NCBI RefSeq assembly: GCF_014360585.1
Contig: NZ_JACIXG010000033.1
Location: forward strand, 1 to 52,456
DNA: 52,456 nucleotides
Direction: 5' to 3'
Source of the DNA: Nocardioides sp.
GTDB lineage: Bacteria; Actinomycetota; Actinomycetes; Propionibacteriales; Nocardioidaceae
The position numbers were made by a program, and so were the translations under genes. The notes below the pieces were generated by a model that saw only the letters and a list, made by a program, of their open reading frames with translations, was not told the origin of the DNA and made no database searches. Shown here piece after piece: positions 6,985 through 16,058 of the stretch (its first letter is position 1; every line of letters begins with the position of its first letter).

Positions 6985-9186
6985 ATGAGCACCACCACGG
7001 CCTCCAGCCCCACGGCCGGGCCCTCAACCCCGCCACCTACCACCGCCGGCCCCTTGGGACGTCTGGGGATCTGGGTCACCGAACACGCCAAACTCGTCAC
7101 CGTGGTCTGGCTGTTGACCATCGTCGGCCTCGGCGCCTTCGCCCCTCAGGTCGAGCACAACCTCTCCGGTGCCGGCTGGCAGGCCAACGGCTCAGAGTCT
7201 GTGCAGGCTCGCGAACTCGCACGAGAACACTTCGGCGGCAACGCCTCATCCGCCATCCAGGTCGTAGTCCGCTCCACCGACGGACCGGTCACCGAAGGTG
7301 AGGGCCAGCAGGTCCTCGCCGAGGTCACCGACATCCTCGAGGCCGAACCGCGCATCGCCGACGTCCTCGCACCCACGCCGGGAGCCACCCTCTCCCAGGA
7401 CGGCTCCACCGCGATCGTTCTGGCCGGCGCAGGCGCCGACACCAACGAGATGGTCCGCGTCGCCACCGACCTCAAGGCCGAACTTCAAAACCTCTCCACC
7501 GACACCGTCGAGGTCAACCCAACTGGGTCCTCGCTGCTATGGAGCGACTTCAACGAGGCCAACCTCGACGCCATGCTGAAGTCGGAGTTCATGTCCTGGC
7601 CGGTCACCCTGGCCATCTTGGTACTCGCCTTCGGCGCCCTCGTGGCCGCCGGACTCCCACTGATCCTCACCCTGGCCGGCCTTGTCGCCTCGGCCGGTTC
7701 CCTGGTGCTGATCAACGAGCTCGTGCCCGTCTCCATCTGGGCCATGAACTTCGCAATGATGTTCGCGCTCGCCCTGGGCATCGACTACGCCCTCTTCTTG
7801 GTCGTGCGCTACCGCGCCGCCCGCGCCGTACGCCGCGAGGCTAACCGCGCCGCCGGCCGCCCCGACACCCGCGAAGACCGACAGTGGGCTATCGCCCAGA
7901 CCATGGACACCGCAGGCAAGGCCGTGCTGCTCTCCGGCCTCACCGTCCTCGTCTCGCTGTCCGCGGTCATGCTGGTGCCCTCGCCCTCCTTCCGCTCCAT
8001 GGCCGGCGGCATCATGCTCTCGGTGGTCTTCGTCCTAGCCGCCACCCTCACCCTGCTGCCGCTGGTGCTGTTCGGCCTCGACGACCGAATCAACAAGCTC
8101 GCACTGCCCTGGTCCCGCGCTGGTGAGCACCGTTCCTCGGCATTCGCCGCCTGGGGCGAGCGACTCTGGAAGCGCCCCGTTGCCTGGGGCCTCCTCGCCA
8201 CGGTCATCCTGCTCGCCCTCGCCGCCCCGATCCTCGGCCTGAAGACCGCCATGCCCTCCATCAAGGTGCTGCCCGAGGACGCTTCTGCCCGAGTCGGCTA
8301 CAGCCAGGTCCAAGACGCCTTCGGCACCGGCGCCCCCGGTACTTTGCAGATCATCACCGACGACACCGACGCCTCGGCCGCCAGCGCAGCACTCAAGGAC
8401 GACCCCGGCATCGCCGCTGCCATGCCTCCGATGCCGGCTGCCGACGACAGTGGACTGGTGCTGATCCAGGCCGTTCCCTCCGTGGACCCCTCCGACCCCG
8501 CACTCAGCGACACCGTCGACCGGCTCCGCGCAGACCTCCCCGACTCCGCCGTCCTCGGGGGCGCCCCCGTGGAGAACCTCGATCTCAAGGCGCAGCTCGA
8601 CGAGTCCACCCCGCTGGTCATCGGCGTCGTGCTCGTCCTCGGCTTCATGCTGCTCCTCATCGCACTGCAGGCCCCGCTCATCTCCCTACTCGGCACCCTC
8701 GCCAGCCTGCTCTCCACCGCGGCGGCGTTCGGTGTCGCCCGGCTGATCTTCCAGGAGGGACACGGCGCCGACCTGCTCGGCTTCGAACCACAGGGCTTCC
8801 TCGACGCCTGGGCGCCGGTGTTCTTCTTCGCCATGATCTTCGCCATCGCGATGGACTACACCGTGTTCCTGCTCGCCTCGGCCAAGGAGCACTACGAGCG
8901 CTCCGGGGACCCCAAGCACGCCATGATCGGCTCACTTGCCCACTCCGGCCGGGTCATCTTCGCCGCCGGCGCGGTCATGGTCGCGGTCTTCTTCACCTTC
9001 GCCCTCTCCGGCCCCATCCCGCCCAAAGAAATGGGCGTCGTCCTCGGCCTCGCCGTCCTCCTCGACGCCTTCCTCGTCCGGCTCGTCCTCCTACCGGTCA
9101 TGCTTCGCCTTACCGGCAAGGCCGCCTGGTACACCCCCGCCTCGCTGCGGAAGATCCTGCCTAACATCACCTTCGCCCATGACTGA
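6985..9186 (+). CDS. MMPL/RND-family transporter
   Basis: 733 aa integral membrane protein with the two-fold RND layout: one segment near residues 35-50, a large extracytoplasmic loop, five to six segments (about 200-375), a second loop, and a final cluster (about 530-715). Asp-Tyr pairs of the proton relay are seen in ALGIDYALFLVVRYR and AIAMDYTVFLLA. Proteins of this class export lipids or drugs using proton-motive force. It lies 81 bp after TauE on the same strand, so it may be read through from the sulfur operon or have its own promoter. The substrate is unknown. Confidence 0.92.
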   Translation: MSTTTASSPTAGPSTPPPTTAGPLGRLGIWVTEHAKLVTVVWLLTIVGLGAFAPQVEHNLSGAGWQANGSESVQARELAREHFGGNASSAIQVVVRSTDGPVTEGEGQQVLAEVTDILEAEPRIADVLAPTPGATLSQDGSTAIVLAGAGADTNEMVRVATDLKAELQNLSTDTVEVNPTGSSLLWSDFNEANLDAMLKSEFMSWPVTLAILVLAFGALVAAGLPLILTLAGLVASAGSLVLINELVPVSIWAMNFAMMFALALGIDYALFLVVRYRAARAVRREANRAAGRPDTREDRQWAIAQTMDTAGKAVLLSGLTVLVSLSAVMLVPSPSFRSMAGGIMLSVVFVLAATLTLLPLVLFGLDDRINKLALPWSRAGEHRSSAFAAWGERLWKRPVAWGLLATVILLALAAPILGLKTAMPSIKVLPEDASARVGYSQVQDAFGTGAPGTLQIITDDTDASAASAALKDDPGIAAAMPPMPAADDSGLVLIQAVPSVDPSDPALSDTVDRLRADLPDSAVLGGAPVENLDLKAQLDESTPLVIGVVLVLGFMLLLIALQAPLISLLGTLASLLSTAAAFGVARLIFQEGHGADLLGFEPQGFLDAWAPVFFFAMIFAIAMDYTVFLLASAKEHYERSGDPKHAMIGSLAHSGRVIFAAGAVMVAVFFTFALSGPIPPKEMGVVLGLAVLLDAFLVRLVLLPVMLRLTGKAAWYTPASLRKILPNITFAHD

Positions 9187-9246
9187 CCGCGGATCCGTGG
9201 GCAGGAACCCGATCGAAGGATCCGATTGTCATATACCGACAGTCAG

Positions 9247-9275
9247 GCGGGCGTCTCCCGGTACCTTCCGCCCGC
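9247..9275. terminator. Inverted repeat after the MMPL gene
   Basis: GCGGGCG (9247-9253) and CGCCCGC (9269-9275) form a GC stem with a 15-base loop in the 221-bp gap between the convergent MMPL and thioesterase genes. There is no clear T-run, as is common in actinobacteria. The rest of the gap has no recognisable gene. Confidence 0.4.
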
Positions 9276-9407
9276 TGGTCACCGCCGCGGTGCCCTCGTG
9301 CGCTCCCCGCTCATAGCCCGCGTGGTGCAACGCGCCGAGTGCGGGCGAGGGTCTTCTCATCCAGCCTGGCCATGCCACAGGGGCATTGGCTAGCGTTGTG
9401 GATCGCC

Positions 9408-9905
9408 TCAGATAGCGGAGCTCGGGCGTGCCTGAGCGAAGTGCTCGGCGTCGACTGTAACGAACACAGCCGTCGATGTGGCGGCGGTTCGCCCGTCGAG
9501 TGCGGTCACCTTGGCGTTCACGAACAGCTTACGGCCCTCGCGCCGATCTACCCGGGCCTCGAGTCGGTATGTCGTCCCGATCAGGACCGGCGCGAGGTAT
9601 TCGACCACCAGTTGGCGAGTGACAGCTGGTTCTCCGACCAGGTAGAGCAGGAAGCCGTAGAGGTCGTCAAGGACGGTGGCGACCGCGCCGCCGTGCGCGA
9701 TGCCGGGTGCGCCCACGTGGCGATCGTCGAAGATGTGGGTGGCCACCACGAGATCGCCTTCGCGATGCACGCTTAAGTGATGGCCATGAGGGTTGTCAAC
9801 GCCGCAGCCCAGGCATTGCTCGTGGTGGGCCGGCAGGTGCGCGCCATCTGGATGGGGGCCGATTCTTTGCTGCAACGCAGTCATGAGTGCTTGAAGGTCA
9901 GCCAC
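9408..9905 (-). CDS. PaaI/hotdog-fold thioesterase
   Basis: 165 aa hotdog thioesterase that would hydrolyse acyl-CoA. Visible features are HHEQCLGCGVDNPHGHHL at the N-terminus, the catalytic-region HVGAPGIAHGGAVATVLDD and LVVEYLAPV in the core strand. It is clearly paralogous to the thioesterase at 25000-25671, which shares the CxGCGxxNPxGxHL and HVGAPGIAHGGAVA blocks. The GTG at 9905 overlaps the TetR stop by 8 bases; an ATG at 9884 is an alternative. It probably forms an operon with the TetR gene and may be its target. Confidence 0.9.
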   Translation of the reverse strand: MADLQALMTALQQRIGPHPDGAHLPAHHEQCLGCGVDNPHGHHLSVHREGDLVVATHIFDDRHVGAPGIAHGGAVATVLDDLYGFLLYLVGEPAVTRQLVVEYLAPVLIGTTYRLEARVDRREGRKLFVNAKVTALDGRTAATSTAVFVTVDAEHFAQARPSSAI

Positions 9906-10518
9906 GGGTGCTGCCGTTCAGAAGGCGTGCCCAGGCGGTGAGCAGTTCTGCTTGCCGATCGGGATGTGGCGTCAACAGCCGTGCGACACCCCGTCCGAGG
10001 ACAAGGTCCAAGGTCAAGCGCACTTCGATCGGGTCGTCGCTGATATAGGTGCGACAGATCTCAGCGAGCTCCGCGTTGACACGCTCCTCGGCTGGGACCA
10101 GCTCCTTACGCAAGCCGGGGTCTGAGCGCGCGGCCACCCAGAGCTCGAGACTGGCCGCGTACAACGGTCCGGACAGGGCCTCAGCTAGCAAACCCAACGC
10201 CGCTTCGCGTTCCTGGGTGACCGTCGTCAACTTCTGGAGTTGGGCCCCTTGTGGTGCGATCCGAGACATCTCCGTCCGCACCCTGCGCATGCGTTCTTGC
10301 GCTAAGTGCTCGACGGCGGCTACCACGAGTTGGTCACGGGTTCCGAAGTGGTGCAGTTGGGCCCCGCGGGACAGCCCGGCTCGCTCCGCCACGGCGACAC
10401 TGGTGGTGCCGGCATATCCCAGGTCGGCAAGGCAGGCGATGGTCGCGTCCAACAGCGCGCGTCGGGTGGTGGCCGAGCGTTCGGCTTGTTTTCGCGGTCG
10501 TCGCGTAGCTACCTTCAT
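9898..10518 (-). CDS. TetR-family regulator
   Basis: 206 aa. The N-terminal helix-turn-helix is visible as TTSVAVAERAGLSRGAQLHHFG, preceded by a basic stretch (KVATRRPRKQAERS). The C-terminal ligand domain has no recognisable effector motif. ATG at 10518 was chosen because the open frame upstream crosses an imperfect palindrome that is probably its operator. No good ribosome site precedes it, so translation may be leaderless or the start may differ. It lies downstream of, and on the same strand as, the large MmpL-like gene, and immediately upstream of the thioesterase. Confidence 0.88.
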   Translation of the reverse strand: MKVATRRPRKQAERSATTRRALLDATIACLADLGYAGTTSVAVAERAGLSRGAQLHHFGTRDQLVVAAVEHLAQERMRRVRTEMSRIAPQGAQLQKLTTVTQEREAALGLLAEALSGPLYAASLELWVAARSDPGLRKELVPAEERVNAELAEICRTYISDDPIEVRLTLDLVLGRGVARLLTPHPDRQAELLTAWARLLNGSTRG

Positions 10519-10527
10519 GCCCGAAGC

Positions 10528-10553
10528 GTACATGCATGCATGAACGTATGTAC
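10528..10553. promoter_or_regulatory. 26-bp imperfect palindrome, candidate TetR operator
   Basis: GTACAT (10528-10533) and ATGTAC (10548-10553) bound an imperfect palindrome that contains the perfect 12-mer CATGCATGCATG (10531-10542). It fills the gap between the MmpL stop and the TetR start, where the TetR promoter should be. Autoregulation is inferred. Confidence 0.5.
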
Positions 10554-13500
10554 TAGGCCGAGCTGGCTTTTCTGATCTGTGTTCCCTTAAGCCCAGGGTT
10601 CCGGATCTGGCGGGCAGGCCACCAGTTGTGGTCCTCAAGCAGGGCGGCACAGGCGGGAACGATGAGGCTGCGGACTACGAAGGTATCGAGCAGCAGTCCG
10701 GCTGCGACGGCGAAACCAGTCTCGACAAGCGTGACCACGGGAGAGGTGAGCAGCGCGATGAAGGTGCTCGCAAAGATGATTCCTGCGGATGTGATCACCG
10801 GGCCGGTCAGGGTCACTGCTTCGGCAACGGCGCCTCGAGTCAGGGTGGTGCCGTTCTCGCGCATTCGGCTCATGAGCAGGATGTTGTAGTCGGCGCCAAC
10901 GGCGACGAGCAGCACGAACGTGATCACTGGGACGGCAAACTGGATGTCGTGGCCAAGGATGCCTTGGAAGACCAGTGTTGTCAGGCCAAGGGCCGCGGCG
11001 CAGGATAGCGCTACAGAGGCGAGCAGGTATAGCGGCGCGGCCAGGGAGCGCAGGGCGATGATGAGGAGGAGCAGGACGATCAGAAGCACCGCCGCGAGCA
11101 CGAGTTTCGCGTCTTCGTACAGATAGCGGTTCAGGTCGGCGCCGAGTCCAGCGGCCCCGGTGCCGCTGACGGTTGCGCCTTCGAGACGTGTCCGATTCAA
11201 CGCGTTTTCAGCGGCTGCCTGGGATTCTTCGAAGCGGCGCAGCCCATCCGGGCTAAGAGGATCTGAGTCACCGGTTACCTGGATGCGGGCAACGCGGCCA
11301 TCGGGGCTCAGGAATACGCTGCGGGCGTAGGCGAAGCGCTGGTCGTCTAGGGCGCTCGCGGGCAGGTAGAAGCCACCAGCCTCTGGTGTGTCGGCCTGAC
11401 GGTTGACCGTGCGCAGGTAGGACTCAGAGGTCTCCAGGTTCTGGGCGAGTTCCTTGGTCTGGCGGATGAGGTCCTTGATCCCCGGCGCAAAGGCCTCGGC
11501 GTTCTCAGCGATCTGGGAGGTGCCGTCCGCCATCTGCCCTAGACGCGCGCGCAGAAGGCGCTGTCCTTCGGTGATCCGGTCGGCACCCCGCTCGGCCTGG
11601 CTCAACCCGGAGGCGAGATCGTTGAGGCCATCGGCGAGGCTTCCTTGTTTGCGGGCGATCAAGTTCGCTCCGTTGGCTGCCTCCTGCAGTCCTGGGAGGA
11701 GTTCATCCTTCATGCCGCGGTGGATGTCGGCAAGTCCTTCCCTGGACCTGCGGCAGATCGGGTCTGTGGTGCACAGCAGGTCGCGGTCGAGTGCCTGGAC
11801 GATCAGGCCGATGCTACTCACGACCACGGTGACTTGGTCGTGAGCGGTTTGGATGCCTGTGGCCAAGGCGGCAGCGCCGGTCTGCAACTGGCGGGCGCCG
11901 TGCGCTGCGTCACGCGTGCCCTCGGTAGCGCGGCCGAGACCGTTGGCGAGATCGCTGGTTCCGTTCGCAAGTCGGTCGGCGCCGCCTTGGGCGCGGCCGG
12001 CGCCGTCGGCCACCCGGCTGATCGCGTCGGCTAGCTGGGCGCTGCCCGAGGAGAGGCGTTCGAGATCGGGCTGACCCTCCTCCAAGCCATCGCTGGCCCG
12101 ACCCAGCCCGGTGGCGAGGCGCTTGAGCTGTCGCGCGATCGACGCTGGTTCTAGTGGCTCACCTGCCGGCTGGGTGATGCTCCGGACGCTGGAAACACCA
12201 TCGACCTTGGCCACGGCTCGGCTGACCTCGTTGAGGACTGCCAGATCCTTCGAATTGCGCATGTCATGTGTGGACTCCAGCAGCAGGTAGTCCGGGAGGG
12301 TCTCGTTGCGAGGGAAGTGGTCCTCCAGCACCGCCAACCCCTTGTTGCTCGGCGTGTCGGGCGGCTGGGAGTTCCGCTGGTCGTAGGAGATCACCATCGT
12401 CGGAAGGAACGCGGCAAGCACAACCAACACGGCGGTACCGGCAACAAGCACCCGGACCGGTCGGCGCGCCACGAGGCGGCCGACGCGTGACCACGCCGAC
12501 GTCGGTGCTGGCGTGCGCGCCGGCCCGATCCTGGGGCCGAACCAGACCATCAGCGCGGGCGTGAAGGTCAGACTCACCGCAACGGTGACCGCGACGCAGA
12601 TCGCCATCGGCGGTCCGGTGGTGGAGAAGATGGCCAGCTTGGTGAATCCCAGACATATCGCGGCGAGGATGACCGTTCCGGCGGACGCCACCAACGCCGG
12701 TCCTACTCTGGTGGCTGCCTCCTCGACGGCCGGCAGCGCGTCGACTCCGCGCCCGTATGCCTCGCGGAATCTGCTGATCAAGAACACGCAGTAGTCAGTG
12801 CCAGCGCCGAGCACGATGGCGGTTACGAACGCGTCGGTGTAGGTCGACAGCGACATTCCTTGCATCCCGGCCCATGCCAGCACTCCCCGCGCGCACGCCA
12901 GTGCCACCCCGATCGATACCAGGGAAACCAGTACAGTGGTGACGCGGCGGTAGATGATCAACAAGATGATGACCAGCAGCAGCCCGGAGACCACCGTGAT
13001 CCGTACCGAGGCCTCGTTCACCTCGGTGGTCAGGTCGGTGATCATCGCTGGGTCCCCGGTCACATACGCGCTGCTGCCACGGGGCAAAGACAGGTCGGCG
13101 ACCCGTTCTCGCAGCCAGTGGATGTCCTGTTCGGAGTCCGGCGATCCGATGCCACTGGTCAGCCCGGCCACCAGGTAGGCCGCCTGGCCGTCCTTGCTGA
13201 CCAAGTGTCGCCGCGCGTCCTTGTTGCCGACGAAGTGCTGCACTTCGGAGACCCGCTCCTGGTTCGCACCCAGGGTGCGAACCAGGTCGCGATACGCAAG
13301 CGTGTCAGCCGCGCTCAGGCCGTTCTCGTTGCGGAACACGATGTAGGCAAATGACTCGGTGCGCCCCGAGCCGAACGCCTCGTCCATGTCGTGCAACGCG
13401 GTCAACGTCGGCGCGTCCTCGGGCAGAAAGGCCGCACTGCTGCGCTCGACCACCGACGGCAGCGACGGCAGGCCGAGAGTGACCGCTGCAGCCGCGACCA

Positions 13501-13594
13501 ACCAGCCGACGACGACCAGACGCGGGAAACGGATTCCCGCCGTGCACAAACGGGCCAGACGACCCGGCGCCCCAGCATCCACGGATGCCTCCAT
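10553..13594 (-). CDS. MmpL-like RND transporter with coiled-coil extracytoplasmic insert
   Basis: 1013 aa. N-terminal and C-terminal membrane clusters carry the Asp-Tyr relay pairs (GAGTDYCVFLISR and VGADYNILLMSR). Between them, roughly residues 470-740, is a long insert built of repeats such as LADGLNDLASGL and LANGTSDLANGL, typical of YhgE/MmpL-type coiled coils. The role is probably export of a lipid or surface component. The frame is open to 13630, but I place the start at ATG 13594 because 13611-13627 is a perfect operator-like inverted repeat. It is divergent from one TetR gene and followed by another. Confidence 0.9.
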   Translation of the reverse strand: MEASVDAGAPGRLARLCTAGIRFPRLVVVGWLVAAAAVTLGLPSLPSVVERSSAAFLPEDAPTLTALHDMDEAFGSGRTESFAYIVFRNENGLSAADTLAYRDLVRTLGANQERVSEVQHFVGNKDARRHLVSKDGQAAYLVAGLTSGIGSPDSEQDIHWLRERVADLSLPRGSSAYVTGDPAMITDLTTEVNEASVRITVVSGLLLVIILLIIYRRVTTVLVSLVSIGVALACARGVLAWAGMQGMSLSTYTDAFVTAIVLGAGTDYCVFLISRFREAYGRGVDALPAVEEAATRVGPALVASAGTVILAAICLGFTKLAIFSTTGPPMAICVAVTVAVSLTFTPALMVWFGPRIGPARTPAPTSAWSRVGRLVARRPVRVLVAGTAVLVVLAAFLPTMVISYDQRNSQPPDTPSNKGLAVLEDHFPRNETLPDYLLLESTHDMRNSKDLAVLNEVSRAVAKVDGVSSVRSITQPAGEPLEPASIARQLKRLATGLGRASDGLEEGQPDLERLSSGSAQLADAISRVADGAGRAQGGADRLANGTSDLANGLGRATEGTRDAAHGARQLQTGAAALATGIQTAHDQVTVVVSSIGLIVQALDRDLLCTTDPICRRSREGLADIHRGMKDELLPGLQEAANGANLIARKQGSLADGLNDLASGLSQAERGADRITEGQRLLRARLGQMADGTSQIAENAEAFAPGIKDLIRQTKELAQNLETSESYLRTVNRQADTPEAGGFYLPASALDDQRFAYARSVFLSPDGRVARIQVTGDSDPLSPDGLRRFEESQAAAENALNRTRLEGATVSGTGAAGLGADLNRYLYEDAKLVLAAVLLIVLLLLIIALRSLAAPLYLLASVALSCAAALGLTTLVFQGILGHDIQFAVPVITFVLLVAVGADYNILLMSRMRENGTTLTRGAVAEAVTLTGPVITSAGIIFASTFIALLTSPVVTLVETGFAVAAGLLLDTFVVRSLIVPACAALLEDHNWWPARQIRNPGLKGTQIRKASSA

Positions 13595-13610
13595 GACTTG
13601 TATCTTGAGT

Positions 13611-13627
13611 TTGTACTCGCAGTACAA
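13611..13627. promoter_or_regulatory. TTGTACT-CGC-AGTACAA, candidate TetR operator
   Basis: A perfect 7+7 inverted repeat with a 3-base spacer in the roughly 100-bp gap between the divergent MmpL-like gene and the TetR gene at 13696. Size and position fit a TetR dimer site controlling both genes. It was found by symmetry only. Confidence 0.6.
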
Positions 13628-13695
13628 CATAGGCTGAGGCTGCTGTCGATACCCTCCGAATACGCAGTGTCACTCGTCCGGAAAGGTGTGTGGAG

Positions 13696-14328
13696 ATGCG
13701 GCAACTGCCTGCCTCCATCGCAAGCAAGCTCTACGGAGCCGCGGAACTGATCGCCGAGCGCGGAGTCGCCGAGGCCAAGATGGACGAAATCGCGGCTGCC
13801 TCCGGCATCCCTCGCGCAACCCTCTATTACTACTTCACCGGTAAGGATGAGATCCTCGCCTTCCTCCTCACCGACATGCTCGAGGCAATTGCTGGCGAGG
13901 TAGCGGCAGCTGTTGGGGCCACCGGAAGCGCCCGCGTCCGCCTCGAAGCTGCGGTCCAAGCCCAGATCGCCGTGATGCTCGACCAGCCCGCCGCATGTCG
14001 GGCGCTCGTTGGTGACCTCGGCCGAGCCACCAGACTTCCTGCGCTCGCTCACGCCCTCCAAGAAGCATTCCGCCGTCCCATCGAACAACTCCTTGCCGAA
14101 GGCGCCGCCGACGGATCGCTACACGTGCAGCCCCACCCAGAAGAGGCATCCCTGGCGATCTTTGGGGCCATCACAGTCGCCGGTCTGTATCACGCAGTTG
14201 AAGACAGCCGCCCCTCTGCAGAACAGGTTGCGAAACGAGTTCTCGGCGTTCTGATGCAAGGGCTTGGCGGCCAAAAGGAACCACGCACCACTGATTGCCC
14301 TGCTAGCGCGACTGACGCTCAGGCCTGA
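13696..14328 (+). CDS. TetR-family regulator, divergent from MmpL-like gene
   Basis: 210 aa. The helix-turn-helix is KMDEIAAASGIPRATLYYYF followed by TGKDEILAFLL, a textbook TetR N-terminus. The C-terminal half (about residues 50-195) is helical and alanine-rich, with no effector clue. GGAAAGG lies 9 bases before ATG 13696, which favours it over the in-frame GTG at 13690. Shared intergenic DNA with the MmpL-like transporter and the inverted repeat at 13611 suggest it represses that transporter. Confidence 0.9.
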   Translation: MRQLPASIASKLYGAAELIAERGVAEAKMDEIAAASGIPRATLYYYFTGKDEILAFLLTDMLEAIAGEVAAAVGATGSARVRLEAAVQAQIAVMLDQPAACRALVGDLGRATRLPALAHALQEAFRRPIEQLLAEGAADGSLHVQPHPEEASLAIFGAITVAGLYHAVEDSRPSAEQVAKRVLGVLMQGLGGQKEPRTTDCPASATDAQA

Positions 14329-14585
14329 TGGTGAGATGGCCTCTGAGTGCATGCCCGGGGGTAGCGCGATCACGACCTCGTTCCTCGGCTCCCTGCCGCC
14401 CCCACCGCTCAGTCTGACCCGACCTGGGACTAGTTGATTTGCCCGCTGAGAGGACACCCCAAGATTGGGTCGCTCGCCGAGGTCTCAATGCCTGTGCTGC
14501 CATGCAGGAGCCCACCTAGACCACCTGGCTCTGCGGAACCGGCGGACTGCGGCTGCATCAGGTCTGGTGATTCAGTGCGGAACCG

Positions 14586-15599
14586 TCACCACCTCAGGCA
14601 TTCTTGTCGGAACTGGCTTGGAGACTGGCCAGTCCATCGCTTGAAGGCGTGTGAGAAGTTGGTCAGGTCGCTGAAACCGAGTTCAACAGCTATCTCGCTG
14701 ACCGACAAGGATCGGTCGAGCAGCTTTAGCGAGGCCCGCTCCAGCAACGACGATTCGAGTATCTCTCGGAACGTGGTGCCCTCGTTGAGGAGACGTCGCT
14801 TGAGAGTGCTGGTCGAGATTGACAGTTCGTTTGCGACCGACTGACAGGTTTTTAGTCCGGGGCCCTCTTCTATCGACAGTCTTACCTTGGTCGCGTATGA
14901 CGCCGGTCCGATCCGGTGCTCAAGGGATTTCGACAGATCGGCGATCGCGTGTCGGTATGCAACGGGGTCGGAGAACCGGCAGACCTCGTTCAGGACCTCC
15001 GTGGGCACATACAGGAACGTCATGGGCGCGTTGAAAACCAGGTGTCTTCCCAGCGCGTCCTCATGCTGGGTCGTGGAGGCGGGCGCCGGCCAACTGGTGT
15101 GCAGCCTGACGGTTGACACGTCGCCAGCGAGCATTCGGATCAACCGCAGGAGCGCGGAACCACAGTAGGTGACGACCAGGCAGTCCAGGTCCGGATCGCC
15201 CGTCTGACCTGTGAGCCCGACCGCAAGGCCGTCGTCATTCGGATGGAACCGCGTACTGACGGCCGTCGTAATCAAGGGAAGATACGTGAGCAGTTCCATG
15301 ACCTCAGCGACCGAGCCCGCACTGATCAAGGGAAGACTCAATGGGCCGAATGAGGTCAGCTGGGCCTGATCTGCGAACGCATGGCCGAGGTGGGTCGCTT
15401 GATCGGCGTCCAGGTTGGGGTACACCTCCCGGAACCATCGAGCCGGTGCCTGGCCGCCGAGTTGCAGCAGGGTCGTCTCGTCGGCTCCCTCGCGAACCAT
15501 GATGGCGCGGAACCGTGCGGCTGCCTCTGCGTCGAGAGTTTGGCTCTCGAGCAGCTGTGCGAAAGCCGTGTAGGGCACGCCCGCGTCGCTGCCGTTCAA
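14586..15599 (-). CDS. AraC-family regulator (OruR-like, arabinose-binding-type N-terminus)
   Basis: About 337-345 aa. The N-terminal 200 residues match the AraC-type ligand region of the OruR/ArgR-like class (ending in RHLVFNAPMTFLYVPTEVLN). The C-terminal ~100 residues carry two HTH motifs (SVANELSISTSTLKRRLLNE and SVSEIAVELGFSDLTNFSHA) and end SPSQFRQECLRW. TTG at 15599 follows AAGGAG with a 5-base spacer; GTG at 15623 is the alternative. It is divergent from the ferredoxin-P450 operon and is the obvious candidate activator, possibly responding to the alkyl substrate. Confidence 0.9.
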   Translation of the reverse strand: MNGSDAGVPYTAFAQLLESQTLDAEAAARFRAIMVREGADETTLLQLGGQAPARWFREVYPNLDADQATHLGHAFADQAQLTSFGPLSLPLISAGSVAEVMELLTYLPLITTAVSTRFHPNDDGLAVGLTGQTGDPDLDCLVVTYCGSALLRLIRMLAGDVSTVRLHTSWPAPASTTQHEDALGRHLVFNAPMTFLYVPTEVLNEVCRFSDPVAYRHAIADLSKSLEHRIGPASYATKVRLSIEEGPGLKTCQSVANELSISTSTLKRRLLNEGTTFREILESSLLERASLKLLDRSLSVSEIAVELGFSDLTNFSHAFKRWTGQSPSQFRQECLRW

Positions 15600-15665
15600 A
15601 GACACTCCTTGAGCCGAAATCACAACTTTCTGACTCGTGTGACCATAGCCACAGGGCGCATCCGC

Positions 15666-15679
15666 GACAAGAGTTTGTC
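15666..15679. promoter_or_regulatory. Short inverted repeat in the AraC/ferredoxin divergent promoter
   Basis: GACAA-GAGT-TTGTC lies about 40 bp upstream of the ferredoxin start and 70 bp from the AraC start. It is the only symmetric element I see in this gap. AraC proteins usually bind direct repeats, so this is weak evidence for a regulatory site. Confidence 0.25.
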
Positions 15680-15719
15680 CAAGGCTTTGCGGCCCACAAC
15701 AGCACCAGGAGAGTTGATC

Positions 15720-16040
15720 ATGACAGTGGTTAGGTTTGTGTCACACGACGGGAAGACGCACGCGGTGCCCGTTGAGGAAGGGCAGTCGTTGATGCAGGTC
15801 GCGACGAACAACGCGGTGCCTGGCATCGACGGTGACTGCGGTGGAGAAGCTGCGTGCGGGACCTGTCACGTCATCGTTGATCCGCAGTGGTCCGAATGTG
15901 TCGGGCCGCCCGGCGCCGATGAGGAGGAGATGCTCGCGATGAACCCTGAGCGTGAACCGACCTCCCGGCTGTCTTGCCAGATGGTGGTCTCCGACGTGTG
16001 GGACGGGCTGAGCGTCCGGCTTCCCGAATTTCAGATGTGA
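15720..16040 (+). CDS. [2Fe-2S] ferredoxin, putidaredoxin type
   Basis: 106 aa electron carrier. Cys40, Cys46, Cys49 and Cys86 have the CX5CX2C...C spacing of the adrenodoxin/putidaredoxin family (DCGGEAACGTCH and LSCQM). The start is ATG at 15720 with AGGAGAG before it. It lies 18 bases before the P450 gene and, with the reductase at 17447, forms a complete class I P450 electron chain: NAD(P)H to reductase to ferredoxin to P450. Confidence 0.96.
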   Translation: MTVVRFVSHDGKTHAVPVEEGQSLMQVATNNAVPGIDGDCGGEAACGTCHVIVDPQWSECVGPPGADEEEMLAMNPEREPTSRLSCQMVVSDVWDGLSVRLPEFQM

Positions 16041-16058
16041 CGACGAGAACGGGTTGAA

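Noticed and set aside
14329..14585. Possible insertion-sequence scar between TetR and AraC genes
   Set aside because: Some motifs (GAGAGGACACCCCAAGATTGGG) recall IS ends but no matching partner repeat or target duplication is visible.
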